This document shows, piece after piece, positions 17,432 through 27,293 of a DNA stretch of 62,018 nucleotides (the stretch's first letter is position 1; each line of letters opens with the position of its first letter). A program made the position numbers and the translations under genes. Source of the DNA: Bdellovibrio sp. 28-41-41. GTDB taxonomy: Bacteria > Bdellovibrionota > Bdellovibrionia > Bdellovibrionales > Bdellovibrionaceae. Under the pieces are notes generated by a model. That model was given only the letters and a program-made list of their open reading frames with translations. It searched no databases and was not told where the DNA came from. The stretch is from NCBI GenBank assembly GCA_002256935.1, contig NCGL01000028.1:1-62018 (forward strand). Direction: 5' to 3'.

Positions 17432-18834
17432 AATCGGCATCTTACTTAAAGTTCATATTCATTTTTGGTATTTGTGCGAATCAAGCACTAGCTAGCGATG
17501 CGCTGTCGCTGAAGCAATACATTGAAATGGCGCAGTCAAAAGACCCCTCGATTCAATCGGCTCAGATGTCTTATGAAGGCTCGCGTTTAATTGAAAATAA
17601 CGCGCGCTTATTGACTGGTCTAAATTTCTTTGCGAATGGAAACCTTTTAAATGATGGTCGTCCTACATCGGCACCCTCCTTTCAAGGTGATCAGACAGAA
17701 GTGAATAGTTTAGCTGTTGGACTGCAACAGCAAACTAGCTTTGGATTAGCTTGGACACTATCGCAAAACTACCAATATACAAAAATACATAACGCCGCGA
17801 TCATTCCGATGCCTGAATACTACGATATGTACCCAAAGATTGAGCTATCTTTACCGCTTTGGAGAAACTGGTTAGGTTCCGAAACGAAAGCCACTCAGGG
17901 CCAACTGGAAACCCAAGTGGGTGTGCAGAAGCTTAACTCTGAGCTAGCTCGCGTTCAGAAAGAGAGCGAAATTAAAGACGCCTATTATTCTTTAGCGACA
18001 CAGCAGAAGAGTGTAGATATTCAAAAAGATTCTTTGCAACGGGCAGAGAAAATTTTAAATTGGGCTGAATCACGTGCGACTCGAAATTTGGCAGATAAAA
18101 GTGACGTGTTTCAAACTCAAGCGTTAGTTTCTTCGCGTCGTTTGGAATTAATGTCGGCTGAAGTTAAGTTAAAAGAAGCCGCGCGTTTATTTAATTCATT
18201 CTTGAACGTCGATTCTGAAGCCATAACGTATCGGTTAAATGCAGACGAAATCGATACTAAGGAGCTTGAGCTAAGCAAAAAACAGGCACGAGCTCGCTTA
18301 GACCTATTGCTTCAGAAAGAAAATTTAAAGTCGATGGAATCGTCTTACATTGCTCAACGGGAAAAAAATAAACCTACGCTTAATTTAAGCATGGCCTATT
18401 TGAAACAAGGGCGCGATTCATCGGTATCGGGTGCACAAACAAAAATCACGGATGCTAAAGATTATTCAGCCATTGCTCTGACATTCAATATGCCTTTGGA
18501 TCTAAGTAATTTATCGGATTCTAAGGCCGGTTACGCAAAATTAGCGGAAAGCCAAGTGCTAGCAGAAAAAGCGCGCGTTCGGACAGAATCACTTCAATGG
18601 AAAAACACTGTAGATCAAGCTGAAACGTTGGCTCAACAATTGAAAATCGTACGTGATCTAGAACAAGTTCAAAAAAACAAAGTGGATTTAGAACGAACAA
18701 AATACAACAACGGTCGATCGACTACCTACCAAGTTTTAATGTTCGAACAAGATTACGTGAACTCTAGAAACCAGAAAATCAATTTAGAATTGCAAGTACG
18801 AAAATTTTTAACTTCACTTGAGTTGTATAGATAA
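17428..18834 (+). CDS. TolC-family outer-membrane efflux protein
   Basis: 468 residues: signal peptide (1-22, ending ALA) and two OEP repeats rich in coiled coil (about 155-225 and 360-450), as expected for a trimeric TolC-like duct. Typical phrases are SLKQYIEMAQSKDPSIQSAQ at the mature N-terminus and KVDLERTKYNNGRSTTYQVL near the end (the GRSTT turn of the second repeat). Starts in a 4-bp overlap with tetR and ends 9 bp before the RND pump gene, with taagga as ribosome site. Expected to form the outer-membrane channel of that pump. Confidence 0.93.
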   Translation: MKSASYLKFIFIFGICANQALASDALSLKQYIEMAQSKDPSIQSAQMSYEGSRLIENNARLLTGLNFFANGNLLNDGRPTSAPSFQGDQTEVNSLAVGLQQQTSFGLAWTLSQNYQYTKIHNAAIIPMPEYYDMYPKIELSLPLWRNWLGSETKATQGQLETQVGVQKLNSELARVQKESEIKDAYYSLATQQKSVDIQKDSLQRAEKILNWAESRATRNLADKSDVFQTQALVSSRRLELMSAEVKLKEAARLFNSFLNVDSEAITYRLNADEIDTKELELSKKQARARLDLLLQKENLKSMESSYIAQREKNKPTLNLSMAYLKQGRDSSVSGAQTKITDAKDYSAIALTFNMPLDLSNLSDSKAGYAKLAESQVLAEKARVRTESLQWKNTVDQAETLAQQLKIVRDLEQVQKNKVDLERTKYNNGRSTTYQVLMFEQDYVNSRNQKINLELQVRKFLTSLELYR

Positions 18835-18843
18835 GGAATCAAT

Positions 18844-21800
18844 ATGAAAATTTGGGAATTGTCAGTAAAACGACCTGTGTTCATGTCCTCTATTCTTGCA
18901 GCTTTGATGGCTTTGGGTTATTTTGGATTCACTAAAATTCCAGTGGAAATGTTTCCGGACATCTCATTCCCTATCGTAACCGTGCAAACGATCTATCCTG
19001 GTGCCGGTCCGACAGAGATCGAGACTTTGATATCAAAGCCAATCGAAGAAGAAATGTCGACGATTTCGGGTATCAAAAATATCCGCTCGGTAAATCGTGA
19101 ATCAGTCAGCGTAGTAATCGCTGAATTTAATCTAGATGTTGATATCAAGTACGCGGAACAACAAGTTCGCGATAAAGCATCTAGCGCTCGAAAAAAACTT
19201 CCTGAAACAGTGGATGATCCAATCATTCGCCGCGTAGATCCGTCCGCACAGCCGATTATGGTTATGGCGATCCAATCCAATTTAACTGGCGGTAAGTTAT
19301 TCGATTTAGCGAACGAGCAAATTCGACCTCGATTTGAACAAGTGAATCAAGTCGGTCTGGTCGAAGTCGTTGGCGGTCGTAAACGTGAAGTTCAGGTCCA
19401 AGTAGATAGAAATAAAATTGCGGGACGCGAACTATCCCTAACTCAAATCGTGGGCGCCCTAAAAAACACAGGACAAAACGTTCCCGCTGGTAAAGTCGAT
19501 CAATCCAAATCAGAACTTGTGTTCCGTACTCTAGGTGAATTCAATACCCTAGATCAAATCAGGAACTCAATCGTAAGTTTCTTCGGAAATGATTCCATTA
19601 CTAAATTAGGTGACGTGGCGACAGTGACAGATACTGTAGAAGATGAAAAATTACGCGTATATATCAACGGCGAAAATTCGATTTTTTTGAATATCTATAA
19701 GCAATCGGGCGCTAATACAATTAGTGTTGCAAATGGTATTCACAAACGTTTAGAAAAAATTAATGAAGAACTAAAGAAAGTTTACGGAAAAGATTTCGAA
19801 GTTAAGCTTGTGCGCGATGCCACAAAATATGTTTGGGCTAACGTGTTTGATGTCGCCGAATCGATTATCTTTGGTATTATCTTAACGATCTTAGTTGTTT
19901 ATTTATTTTTGGGATCTTTACGTTCCACATTAATTACTGGTTTCGCTATTCCGGTAGCCTTGATTGGTTCTTTCGCTTTGATGAATGCGGCCGGTATGAC
20001 TATTAATATCATGTCATTGTTAGCTTTCTCGCTATCGGTCGGTCTTCTGATCGATGATGCCATCGTTGTCCGAGAAAATATCTTTCGACATTTAGAAATG
20101 GGTAAATCACCTGTTCAGGCCGCCTTAGATGGAACAGCCGAAGTGGGTGTTGCCGTAATAGCTGTAACCCTAGCGGTTCTTGCGGTGTTCGCACCGATTG
20201 CATTCTTGGCTGGAGTTGTGGGGCAGTTCTTTAAATCGTTCGGTTTGGCTGTTTGTTTCGTCATGATCATCAGTCTTTTTGATGCGTTGTCGAATGCGCC
20301 AATGTTATCTGCCTATTTCGGTGGTCGACATGTATCTCTGACTGGAAAGCCTTTAAGTTGGAATCCGATTCAAACACTTCTTGTACTGTTTGATCGTCTT
20401 CAAAGCAAACTTGAAAATGGTTATGAGAGTTTCGTAAAAGGTATATTAAGACGCCCTCTAATTACACTATTCAGTATGTTAGTTTTAATTTTTGGATTGG
20501 CTTCAACAGTAGCGTATATTCCAAAAACATTCATTCCAGCCAATGATTCGGGTGAATTCGTTGTGGCTCTGGAATTAGAACCAGGTTCTACTTTGGATAA
20601 AATGTCTGAACTAGTAAAAGAAGTGGAAGTTGAGATTAGAAAAAATCCAGTGGTGGAATTAACATTGACTACGGCGGGTGACGTAAACGGAAGATCTTAT
20701 GTAGGTGACGTTTATGTGAAACTGACTCCGTTTGAGAAGCGTTCGCAAACGACTTCAGCGATCAAAGAACAAATGCGTACGATGGTTCAAAAGTGGGCGT
20801 TTGCTAAGCCTAAAGTTAAAGACGTCGATTTTGTAGGTTCTGGCCAGCGTCCGTTTGTGATCAACATTGTTGGGCAGGATTTAAATCAAGTTCGCGAGGT
20901 TTCTAAACAGCTATTCGAAAAGTTGAAAACACATCCAGCGTTAGTCGATCCAGAGATTACGGATAAACCAGGTCTTCCAGAGTTCCAAATCAAAGTCGAT
21001 AAAGAGAAAGCACAACTGTATGGTGTAACGGCAAATCAAGTCGGTACGGAACTGCGTGCTCAAATCGAAGGTTTGGTGGCTTCTAAATACCGTGAAAACG
21101 GTCTTGAGTATGACATTCGCGTTCGGCTGCAAGATGATCAACGTGACCTAGAAAAGTTTTTTACAAAAACAACTGTGCCGAATTTAAATTTTCGTCCTGT
21201 GTATGTGAAAGATTTCGCGACAACGGTAAAAGAAGTAGGTTTTGCAACGATCAATCGTGAAAACCGCGCTCGTTACGTCAGTATCGAAGCCGACGTGGCT
21301 CCGAAAGGTCCAGGTATGGGCGGTGCGATCCAAGATATCAATACGATGTTTACTTCGGGTCAGATTAAATTACCAGAAGGCGTAACGTATCGTTTCGTTG
21401 GTCAGGCCGAGAATTTCCAAGAGTTAGGTAAAAGTATTGTGAGCGCCGGTTTGTTCGCGATTATTTTTATCTTCCTAGTTCTAGCTTCGCTGTATGAATC
21501 CATCGTAACTCCATTTGTAATCATGCTTGTAATTCCGTTTGCGGTATTCGGTGGATTCTTTGGGTTATTCGTTATGCAATCGACATTAGATTTATTCTCG
21601 ATGATTGGTTGTATTATGTTGATGGGTCTTGCGACGAAGAATTCGATTATCCTGGTCGACTATATAAATCAGAAACTCCAAGAAGGCATGGCATTGAATG
21701 ATGCGATTGTTCAGGGTTGTAAAACTCGTCTTCGCCCGATTTTGATGACAAGTTTGGCTTTAGTAGCGGGTATGTTACCGGTTGCTATCGGTTTGAATGA

Positions 21801-21978
21801 GGCGTCATCTCAACGTAAATCTTTGGGTATCGCGGTTGTGGGTGGAGTGTTGATTTCTACTTTGCTAACACTGGTTTTGATCCCAGCGGTATTTAGTTAT
21901 ATCGAGCGTGGGCGTCAGTGGATGATCAAGAATGTTGGATCGAAATTGATTACTCAGGATAAGGCGGAGAAGCACTAG
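18844..21978 (+). CDS. RND efflux pump inner-membrane transporter (HAE1/AcrB type)
   Basis: 1044 residues, the full length for AcrB-like proteins. Twelve TM helices arranged 1+5+1+5 with two large periplasmic loops. Conserved parts: KRPVFMSSILAALMALGYF at the N-terminus, VEMFPDISFPIVTVQT, YPGAGPTEIETLISKPIEEE, and GLLIDDAIVVREN with the proton-relay Asp pair D404-D405 in TM4. MGLATKNSIILVDYI near residue 930 is the second repeat's counterpart. Proton-driven export of drugs, lipids or other amphiphiles is the general role. The operon TetR-TolC-RND contains no periplasmic adaptor (MFP) gene, so an adaptor must come from elsewhere or be dispensable. Confidence 0.95.
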   Translation: MKIWELSVKRPVFMSSILAALMALGYFGFTKIPVEMFPDISFPIVTVQTIYPGAGPTEIETLISKPIEEEMSTISGIKNIRSVNRESVSVVIAEFNLDVDIKYAEQQVRDKASSARKKLPETVDDPIIRRVDPSAQPIMVMAIQSNLTGGKLFDLANEQIRPRFEQVNQVGLVEVVGGRKREVQVQVDRNKIAGRELSLTQIVGALKNTGQNVPAGKVDQSKSELVFRTLGEFNTLDQIRNSIVSFFGNDSITKLGDVATVTDTVEDEKLRVYINGENSIFLNIYKQSGANTISVANGIHKRLEKINEELKKVYGKDFEVKLVRDATKYVWANVFDVAESIIFGIILTILVVYLFLGSLRSTLITGFAIPVALIGSFALMNAAGMTINIMSLLAFSLSVGLLIDDAIVVRENIFRHLEMGKSPVQAALDGTAEVGVAVIAVTLAVLAVFAPIAFLAGVVGQFFKSFGLAVCFVMIISLFDALSNAPMLSAYFGGRHVSLTGKPLSWNPIQTLLVLFDRLQSKLENGYESFVKGILRRPLITLFSMLVLIFGLASTVAYIPKTFIPANDSGEFVVALELEPGSTLDKMSELVKEVEVEIRKNPVVELTLTTAGDVNGRSYVGDVYVKLTPFEKRSQTTSAIKEQMRTMVQKWAFAKPKVKDVDFVGSGQRPFVINIVGQDLNQVREVSKQLFEKLKTHPALVDPEITDKPGLPEFQIKVDKEKAQLYGVTANQVGTELRAQIEGLVASKYRENGLEYDIRVRLQDDQRDLEKFFTKTTVPNLNFRPVYVKDFATTVKEVGFATINRENRARYVSIEADVAPKGPGMGGAIQDINTMFTSGQIKLPEGVTYRFVGQAENFQELGKSIVSAGLFAIIFIFLVLASLYESIVTPFVIMLVIPFAVFGGFFGLFVMQSTLDLFSMIGCIMLMGLATKNSIILVDYINQKLQEGMALNDAIVQGCKTRLRPILMTSLALVAGMLPVAIGLNEASSQRKSLGIAVVGGVLISTLLTLVLIPAVFSYIERGRQWMIKNVGSKLITQDKAEKH

Positions 21979-22006
21979 GCTTTGAGGTTTTGTTGGGGTC
22001 CACCGG

Positions 22007-22262
22007 TTTTTGTGAACGCCGTTCTTTCTTCTTTGTGAAGCTTAGTTCGGGGTGGATCGGGGATCTTCCTATTGAATAAGACTTTGTTTTTTAGGAGGAC
22101 GCCATCGTGGCTCAGGCAGCCGGTTGGCTACGCCAACAATACCGCATCCATGCGGCGGCTAGGCGCCCCCGGCTGAGCCTCCTAAAAAACAAAGTCTTAT
22201 TCAATAGGAAGACCGAGCTTGAATCGCGCTTCATAAAGAAGAAAGAACGCCATTCACAAAAA
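22007..22262. repeat. Long hairpin repeat, copy B
   Basis: Second member of the foldback family, again between convergent genes. The core is a perfect 35-bp inverted repeat, 22064-22098 with 22178-22212, around a 79-base loop. It starts TCTTCCT and ends AGGAAGA as in copy A, but the other 28 bp of stem are unrelated to copy A. Outer arms pair from 22007 (tttttgtgaa) to 22262. The right side carries the same ggaagaccgagcttgaat and cattcacaaaaa as copy A. Just outside, 22271-22297 holds a 14-bp tandem (gctgggggcgccta), part of which is an inverted copy of loop sequence at 22161-22170. Frames inside are artefacts of the palindrome. Confidence 0.85.
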
Positions 22263-22355
22263 TTACCCACGCTGGGGGCGCCTAGCTGGGGGCGCCTCTA
22301 GTCGCAACCGGGTTTTTGGCTGCGCCTTCGCGGGTTATTTTCGATTTTTAGTTTA

Positions 22356-22799
22356 TTAGTATAACTTGCAATCGGTCGCGACGTATTCGATTGCTAAGTC
22401 GGATGCTGTTGATGGTTGGAACTTGATGCTGGCGGCTAGTCCCCAGACGCCGTAGGGTTCGGAATAGTTTATTTCTGATCTTGAATCTGCCAACTCAGTT
22501 TCTGTTCCGTCTTGGTTTACTTGAACGGCGGGGCCTGTTGGTTGGAAGTTCATTACGAAATGAGAGCGGCTGCCGATGTATTCTGGTTGTTTGAATCTTA
22601 GAGTTGGTAGGCCGTCGACGACGACTTCCATAATTGATGAGTATTTGTCAGAACCTAGATTAAATAAATCAAATGTGATTCTGGCTTCGCCGTACAAAGT
22701 GGGTACGTGGTCTGTGGTGCATGTTAGGCGCAGTTCTGGTGCTGGCACACTAGCTAATAGTGCGGAACCGGTTAATAGCAGTGTGATTAGTAGTTTCAT
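22356..22799 (-). CDS. Small secreted protein, unknown function
   Basis: 147 residues with a signal peptide (1-16, MKLLITLLLTGSALLA) and a mature part of beta character with two Cys, one near the start (LRLTCTTD) and one near the end (VATDCKLY), that could form one disulfide. No known family recognised. Well separated from the ybbP-like gene upstream (14 bp plus that gene's stop), so it may be read through from that operon. Base composition of this gene is somewhat richer in G than its neighbours. Confidence 0.6.
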   Translation of the reverse strand: MKLLITLLLTGSALLASVPAPELRLTCTTDHVPTLYGEARITFDLFNLGSDKYSSIMEVVVDGLPTLRFKQPEYIGSRSHFVMNFQPTGPAVQVNQDGTETELADSRSEINYSEPYGVWGLAASIKFQPSTASDLAIEYVATDCKLY

Positions 22800-22813
22800 G
22801 TGGGTACCCCTTT

Positions 22814-25345
22814 TTATAATGAATCTTTTAAAATTTCGTTCGAACGTTTTTTCAAGTAGATACCGGCCATGTATTGAATGATGACCAGGGCTACAACGAT
22901 TACGGCTACTGCGATGTAGAAGGCATCCTTCAGATTGAACGAATAGTCAGAATCAAACGTATACTTTAATGTTAAATAGCTCATCAAAAAACTAAATGAA
23001 ATTCCCAATATAACGGAAAACAAAACGATCGTGCCGTACTCAAACAGTAAGTTCATGTTAATGGAATGATTTGGTGAACCCAGGATTTTGAATAGATTGA
23101 TCTCCCACTTGCGATCTTGTAGCTGAATCGATATTATCGAAATCAAAACAACAAAGCCGGTAATTAGGGATAGGTAGGCCATCAATTCTAGTGACAGCGT
23201 CATTTGATCTGAGACTTTCAGCAGATCCTTAATCAGTTGTCGAACATCGATGACCGATACGTTGGGTAGGGCTTTGGCAACTTGCGAGATAATTGATGCG
23301 ACCTCGGCGTCGTTTAATCCATTGACGATACCAATACTGGTCTTCGGGGCATCATCTAAAACGCCTGCTGCAAATGAGATGAAAAAGTTGGGTTGAAAGC
23401 TGGCCCACTTGATTTTCCTAAAGTTTACGACCTTGCCCTTAATTTCGACGCCTTGAATATCAAATTCAATGATATCACCCAATTTAATACCCATGCGCTG
23501 CGCGTATTTTTCTTCGAGTGATAAGCCGGGAACTTCGCCTTTGTAGTCGCCGAGTGGAATGCCAGCCACCAATGTTTCTGAAGTAGATAATTTATCCCGG
23601 TAGGTTAGATTCACACCGCGATTTCTAAATCGAGCGTCACGTTCTTCTTCGCGCGTTTTAAACGCATTGAAATCAACTTTACGTTCATATGGGACATCGT
23701 TGATTTTTAATATTCGGCTACGAACTATTGGTGAGAGCTGCGAGATTTCTTTGTTATTTTGTTTTACTATTCCTTTTAACGGGTCTACTTGCTCGTCTTG
23801 GATATCAAACAGAAATAACGATGGCAGGTTACTGCCATTGGTTAAAAACTCATTTTTTAGCGAATACTTCAGCTGAGGAAGTAAATTCAATAATAAAATA
23901 GCCGTCCCAATTGTGGAAAACAGTACGAGTGCTGTGGATTTCCGTCGTTGCAATGATCTGACTGCATATTTGTAAACCCAAAACCGAATGGGCAACGAGC
24001 CCAGGAAATAAATCAAACCGTTACCGACCCCAAAGAATAAAACGGCAAGTCCCGCGATTGATCCGATGAATATAGATGTCATCATCACGGATTTAGTCAG
24101 AAATAAAGTCAGGAATCCCATCAAGCAAAGAGCCGCTAAGAACGTTAGAAAGTTTTTGGATGGATTTAAGATCTGACTTTGTTCTTCCTTAAACAAAATC
24201 CCTGGAGGCACGCGATTCAAAGTTTGAATATACGGGCCTACAACAATCAGGCTGGCGATGAACGTTAAAACTAAAGTTAACCCTACTACATACAACGGAA
24301 TATGCACGTTCAGTTCTTGAGTCACTAGCGAGCTGATAATCCATTGCAAGAAGGGTATGAAAGCTATCGAGCCCAAATAGGAAAATCCGCACACGAGTAG
24401 ACTCAGCACAAATAGCTGTAGGATGTAGATTTTCAGTATTGAAGAATACTCTAAACCCAGCGTTTTAAAAATAGCAAAGTCCTTGGTCTTTTTGCGAGCA
24501 AAGACTTGGTACAAGTAACTAGCACCTAAGCCCGCCAATAAAATTGCCACTAGGGCTACTAGATTAAGAAAGTCTGTTAGGAAACCTAACTGACGAGCCG
24601 AATCTTCTGAGGCTGTCGTTGGTGTATCGATTTGAACGGCGGGATCGCTGATAACAGTAAAAAGATCTTTTTGAATGCTGGCGGCGGAATCAACCGAGAA
24701 TTGATAAAGATAGGCCTCGGTAAATGTACTACCGAAGGAAAGCAGTTTTGATTTCTCAAGCCAGGCACTATCGATAAAGATTCTAGGAGCTAAACTCGCT
24801 AAGCGAAACGTTTGCGTTCCATCTTTGTTTATAAAGTCATCGATCGTTAATTCTAAGCTCCCCAATTTGAGTGTCGAGCCTATATCTATATTCAAAATAC
24901 CTTTTAGTTCCGGATAAGCCCAAATTTTTGCTGAATTGAAAATAGATTTTTCAGAATCACGTTTGATCGTTGATTTGGTCAAGGCAAGCTCGCCATACAA
25001 AGGATAAAGGTTATCAATCGCTTTAACTAAAACCAAGTGGCTTCGTTCTCCTTGGGAAACCATCGCAAAAAACTCAGTTACTTTTGTCCTCTTAAACTGA
25101 ATATTTTTAGATTTTAAATAGTCTTCAGCTTTCTGTACATCCGTTTCGGCAATTTTTTTACGAGCACTGATCGCAAGGTCGGCCGATAAAATTTGTTTCG
25201 AATTGGCTTTCGCGTTTTCTTCAATCGCATTTTGAAATGATAGAACCGTTGTAAATCCGATAAATCCAAATGCCAGATTCAAAACAAAAATCAGACTCCA
25301 GCGCCATTTATTAGCTAATTCTTTAAGGGCTAATTTGATAATCAT
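22814..25345 (-). CDS. ABC transporter permease, YbbP type
   Basis: 843 residues with the double-FtsX design of YbbP: an N-terminal helix (about 15-38), a periplasmic domain, four central helices (about 255-280, 300-330, 350-375 and 400-450), a second periplasmic domain, and three C-terminal helices (about 725-750, 770-795 and 815-835). It partners the YbbA-like ATPase, whose gene overlaps its start by 4 bp. YbbAP-type systems are thought to extract lipids or other hydrophobic molecules from the membrane. The tesA-like gene is the first gene of the same operon, the same association seen in E. coli. Confidence 0.88.
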   Translation of the reverse strand: MIIKLALKELANKWRWSLIFVLNLAFGFIGFTTVLSFQNAIEENAKANSKQILSADLAISARKKIAETDVQKAEDYLKSKNIQFKRTKVTEFFAMVSQGERSHLVLVKAIDNLYPLYGELALTKSTIKRDSEKSIFNSAKIWAYPELKGILNIDIGSTLKLGSLELTIDDFINKDGTQTFRLASLAPRIFIDSAWLEKSKLLSFGSTFTEAYLYQFSVDSAASIQKDLFTVISDPAVQIDTPTTASEDSARQLGFLTDFLNLVALVAILLAGLGASYLYQVFARKKTKDFAIFKTLGLEYSSILKIYILQLFVLSLLVCGFSYLGSIAFIPFLQWIISSLVTQELNVHIPLYVVGLTLVLTFIASLIVVGPYIQTLNRVPPGILFKEEQSQILNPSKNFLTFLAALCLMGFLTLFLTKSVMMTSIFIGSIAGLAVLFFGVGNGLIYFLGSLPIRFWVYKYAVRSLQRRKSTALVLFSTIGTAILLLNLLPQLKYSLKNEFLTNGSNLPSLFLFDIQDEQVDPLKGIVKQNNKEISQLSPIVRSRILKINDVPYERKVDFNAFKTREEERDARFRNRGVNLTYRDKLSTSETLVAGIPLGDYKGEVPGLSLEEKYAQRMGIKLGDIIEFDIQGVEIKGKVVNFRKIKWASFQPNFFISFAAGVLDDAPKTSIGIVNGLNDAEVASIISQVAKALPNVSVIDVRQLIKDLLKVSDQMTLSLELMAYLSLITGFVVLISIISIQLQDRKWEINLFKILGSPNHSINMNLLFEYGTIVLFSVILGISFSFLMSYLTLKYTFDSDYSFNLKDAFYIAVAVIVVALVIIQYMAGIYLKKRSNEILKDSL

Positions 25346-26010
25346 AATTTCTCAAATCGGCCTTGGCTCAGTCGGTAAACAACATCACAGCGCGATGCTA
25401 GTTGTTCGTTATGAGTTACAAGTAATGTCGTCGTATTAAATTTAGTTGTGATATCGAAAAATAAATTCATAACTTTTAAGCCGGTTTCTTGATCCAGGTT
25501 TCCGCTAGGTTCATCGGCAAGCAAAAGATTCGGTGTCGTAATTAGCGCGCGGGCCATAGCCACTCGCTGCGATTCTCCGCCGCTCAATTGGTAGGGGAAA
25601 TGATGAGCACGATCTTTTAGGCCGACTTCGCCAAGCAGAGTTAATGCTTTCTCTTCAGCTTGCTTTTCTTTGACACCAAGGATCTCTAGCGGAAGCATCA
25701 CATTTTCTAGGGCTGTTAAATGGCCAACCAAGTGGTACTGCTGAAAAACGATACTGATGTTTTTAGCTCGGAACTGAGTCCATTCTTTTTCTGACAATTT
25801 TGTCGTACTAACACCATTAATGCGAATGTCGCCTGAGTCTGGAAAATCTAATCCCGACATTAAACTTAAGAACGTCGATTTGCCACTACCAGATTGGCCA
25901 AGGATTCCAACCTTTTCGCCTTTCTTTACCTGTAAATTTAGATTTTTTAGAATATCGATATCATTTTCATTTTGCTTAAAACTCTTCTTCAGATTTTCAA
26001 CTTGGATCAT
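25342..26010 (-). CDS. ABC transporter ATP-binding protein, YbbA type
   Basis: 222 residues; Walker [10 protein letters not shown] (38-46), signature LSGGE (142-146), Walker B LLLADE (162-167), with the DEPSGNLD D-loop of the LolD/YbbA group. Lies 25 bp downstream of the tesA-like gene and overlaps the ybbP-like permease gene by 4 bp, so the three form one operon. Function follows the partner: energising extraction of a membrane-embedded substrate. Confidence 0.9.
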   Translation of the reverse strand: MIQVENLKKSFKQNENDIDILKNLNLQVKKGEKVGILGQSGSGKSTFLSLMSGLDFPDSGDIRINGVSTTKLSEKEWTQFRAKNISIVFQQYHLVGHLTALENVMLPLEILGVKEKQAEEKALTLLGEVGLKDRAHHFPYQLSGGESQRVAMARALITTPNLLLADEPSGNLDQETGLKVMNLFFDITTKFNTTTLLVTHNEQLASRCDVVYRLSQGRFEKL

Positions 26011-26035
26011 GGGGGTTTCCTTCGGGGTATAAGAA

Positions 26036-26653
26036 CTAGTTCAGATATTTTTTTAGAAAAGCGTAAATTCCGTCTGCGATAATTTGATGGCCTTTTTCAT
26101 TTGGGTGAATACCATCAGATAGATTTAATTCTGTTTTACCAGCCACTTTTTCTAAAAGGAACGGCATCAATGGAATTTTATTTTCTTTGGCGACTTCACC
26201 GAATACCTTTTTAAATTTGTCTGAATAGTCTTTGCCATAATTGGGTGGAACATAAAGTTCTGCTATCACCGTTTTGACTTTAGCGTCGTTTAATATTTTT
26301 ACTGTTTCATTTAGACTCTTTTTGACGCTATCGACGGGCAGCCCGCGCAAGCCGTCATTTGCGCCGAGCACTACGACGACTAAACTTGGTTTGTCTTTGG
26401 CTTTAAGTAGCCATTTCGCACGGCCTGGGCCCGATGCCGAAGTGGAACCACTGATTCCTGAATTGATAACTTTCCAATCCATTTTGTCGGCGGTGATTTT
26501 TTTCTGAATTAAATTTGAGTACGCCGATTCTTGATCTACCCCGTAACCCTCTGTCAGTGAGTCTCCCAGGAAGACGACAGATTTTTCGGCGGACAATGCA
26601 AATGAAGATGTGAAGATTTGAAATAAGAAAATACTAAAAAGAGTTTTGAGCAT
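26036..26653 (-). CDS. GDSL-family lysophospholipase/arylesterase, TesA-like
   Basis: 205 residues: signal peptide (1-22) and an SGNH-hydrolase domain with all four blocks: GDSLTEGYG (30-38, nucleophile S32), block II glycine in SGISGSTSASG (about 65-75), GANDGLRG (97-104, oxyanion N99) and DGIHPNEKGH (180-189, D180 and H183). A periplasmic esterase acting on acyl-thioesters or lysophospholipids. The permanent pairing of tesA with ybbAP suggests the transporter and the hydrolase handle the same lipid. First gene of its operon. Confidence 0.92.
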   Translation of the reverse strand: MLKTLFSIFLFQIFTSSFALSAEKSVVFLGDSLTEGYGVDQESAYSNLIQKKITADKMDWKVINSGISGSTSASGPGRAKWLLKAKDKPSLVVVVLGANDGLRGLPVDSVKKSLNETVKILNDAKVKTVIAELYVPPNYGKDYSDKFKKVFGEVAKENKIPLMPFLLEKVAGKTELNLSDGIHPNEKGHQIIADGIYAFLKKYLN

Positions 26654-26666
26654 TATCGTTCTCCAG

Positions 26667-26726
26667 AAAAAAAAAGACCTTTGATTATTCTAAAGTTCCC
26701 TTAGGAGTTTAGCAAAATCAAAGGTC
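26667..26726 (-). terminator. Terminator after the RRM gene
   Basis: Perfect 11-bp inverted repeat gacctttgatt (26676-26686) with 26716-26726, followed on the minus strand by a run of nine T (26667-26675 as A on the plus strand). It ends the RRM transcript and separates it from the tesA-ybbAP operon. Confidence 0.8.
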
Positions 26727-26768
26727 AAATTAGTTAGAAAACAATACTAACATTAGATAGTAGAGTGA

Positions 26769-27140
26769 TTAACCTCGGCCGCCACCGCGTCCGCCGCCAC
26801 CACCGAAACCACCACGGCCTCCGCCGCCGCCTCCACCACGACCACCACCGAAGCCACCACCGCGACCTCCGCCACCGCCACGAGGGCGATCTTCTTGTGG
26901 ACGAGCTTCTGAAATGTTCATGTTACGACCGTTAAGGTCTTGTCCATTTAGTTTTTCAATAGCTTGGTCAGCATCAGAATCAGATGCCATTTCTACGAAA
27001 CCGAAGCCTTTAGATCGGCCAGTTTCACGGTCCATAATGATTTTAGCTGAATCTACTGCACCAAATTGTGCGAAAGTAGAATTCAATAATTCATCGCTCA
27101 CCGAAAATGCTAAATTACCTACATAAATCTTTTTTCCCAA
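26769..27140 (-). CDS. RNA-binding protein with one RRM and a glycine-rich tail
   Basis: 123 residues. A single RRM (1-80) has RNP-2 IYVGNL (5-10) and RNP-1 KGFGFVEM (44-51), both with their aromatic RNA-stacking residues. The last 40 residues are almost only Gly and Arg (RGG-type), a disordered RNA-binding tail like cold-inducible RNA-binding proteins of cyanobacteria. Translation starts at TTG (minus strand 27140) with a very strong aaggagga a few bases upstream. The long leader of more than 100 bases would suit cold or stability control, but no known thermosensor motif is recognised. Confidence 0.92.
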   Translation of the reverse strand: MGKKIYVGNLAFSVSDELLNSTFAQFGAVDSAKIIMDRETGRSKGFGFVEMASDSDADQAIEKLNGQDLNGRNMNISEARPQEDRPRGGGGGRGGGFGGGRGGGGGGGRGGFGGGGGRGGGRG

Positions 27141-27293
27141 AGTTCCTCCTTTTCAAAAACAAAACTAATTGGGTTATTAACCCGCAGGAACCATGGTGCG
27201 CTTAAACAAAGACACTTAAGTAACGCGGACAGAATTCAGACTAGTATAATAAAAAAAATAAGTAAACCCAAAATCTCAAATTAGAGATCTAGT

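Noticed and set aside
22107..22301. 64-codon frame in hairpin copy B
   Set aside because: Basic, low-complexity product read across the hairpin loop and stem; composition is that of the repeat, not of a protein.
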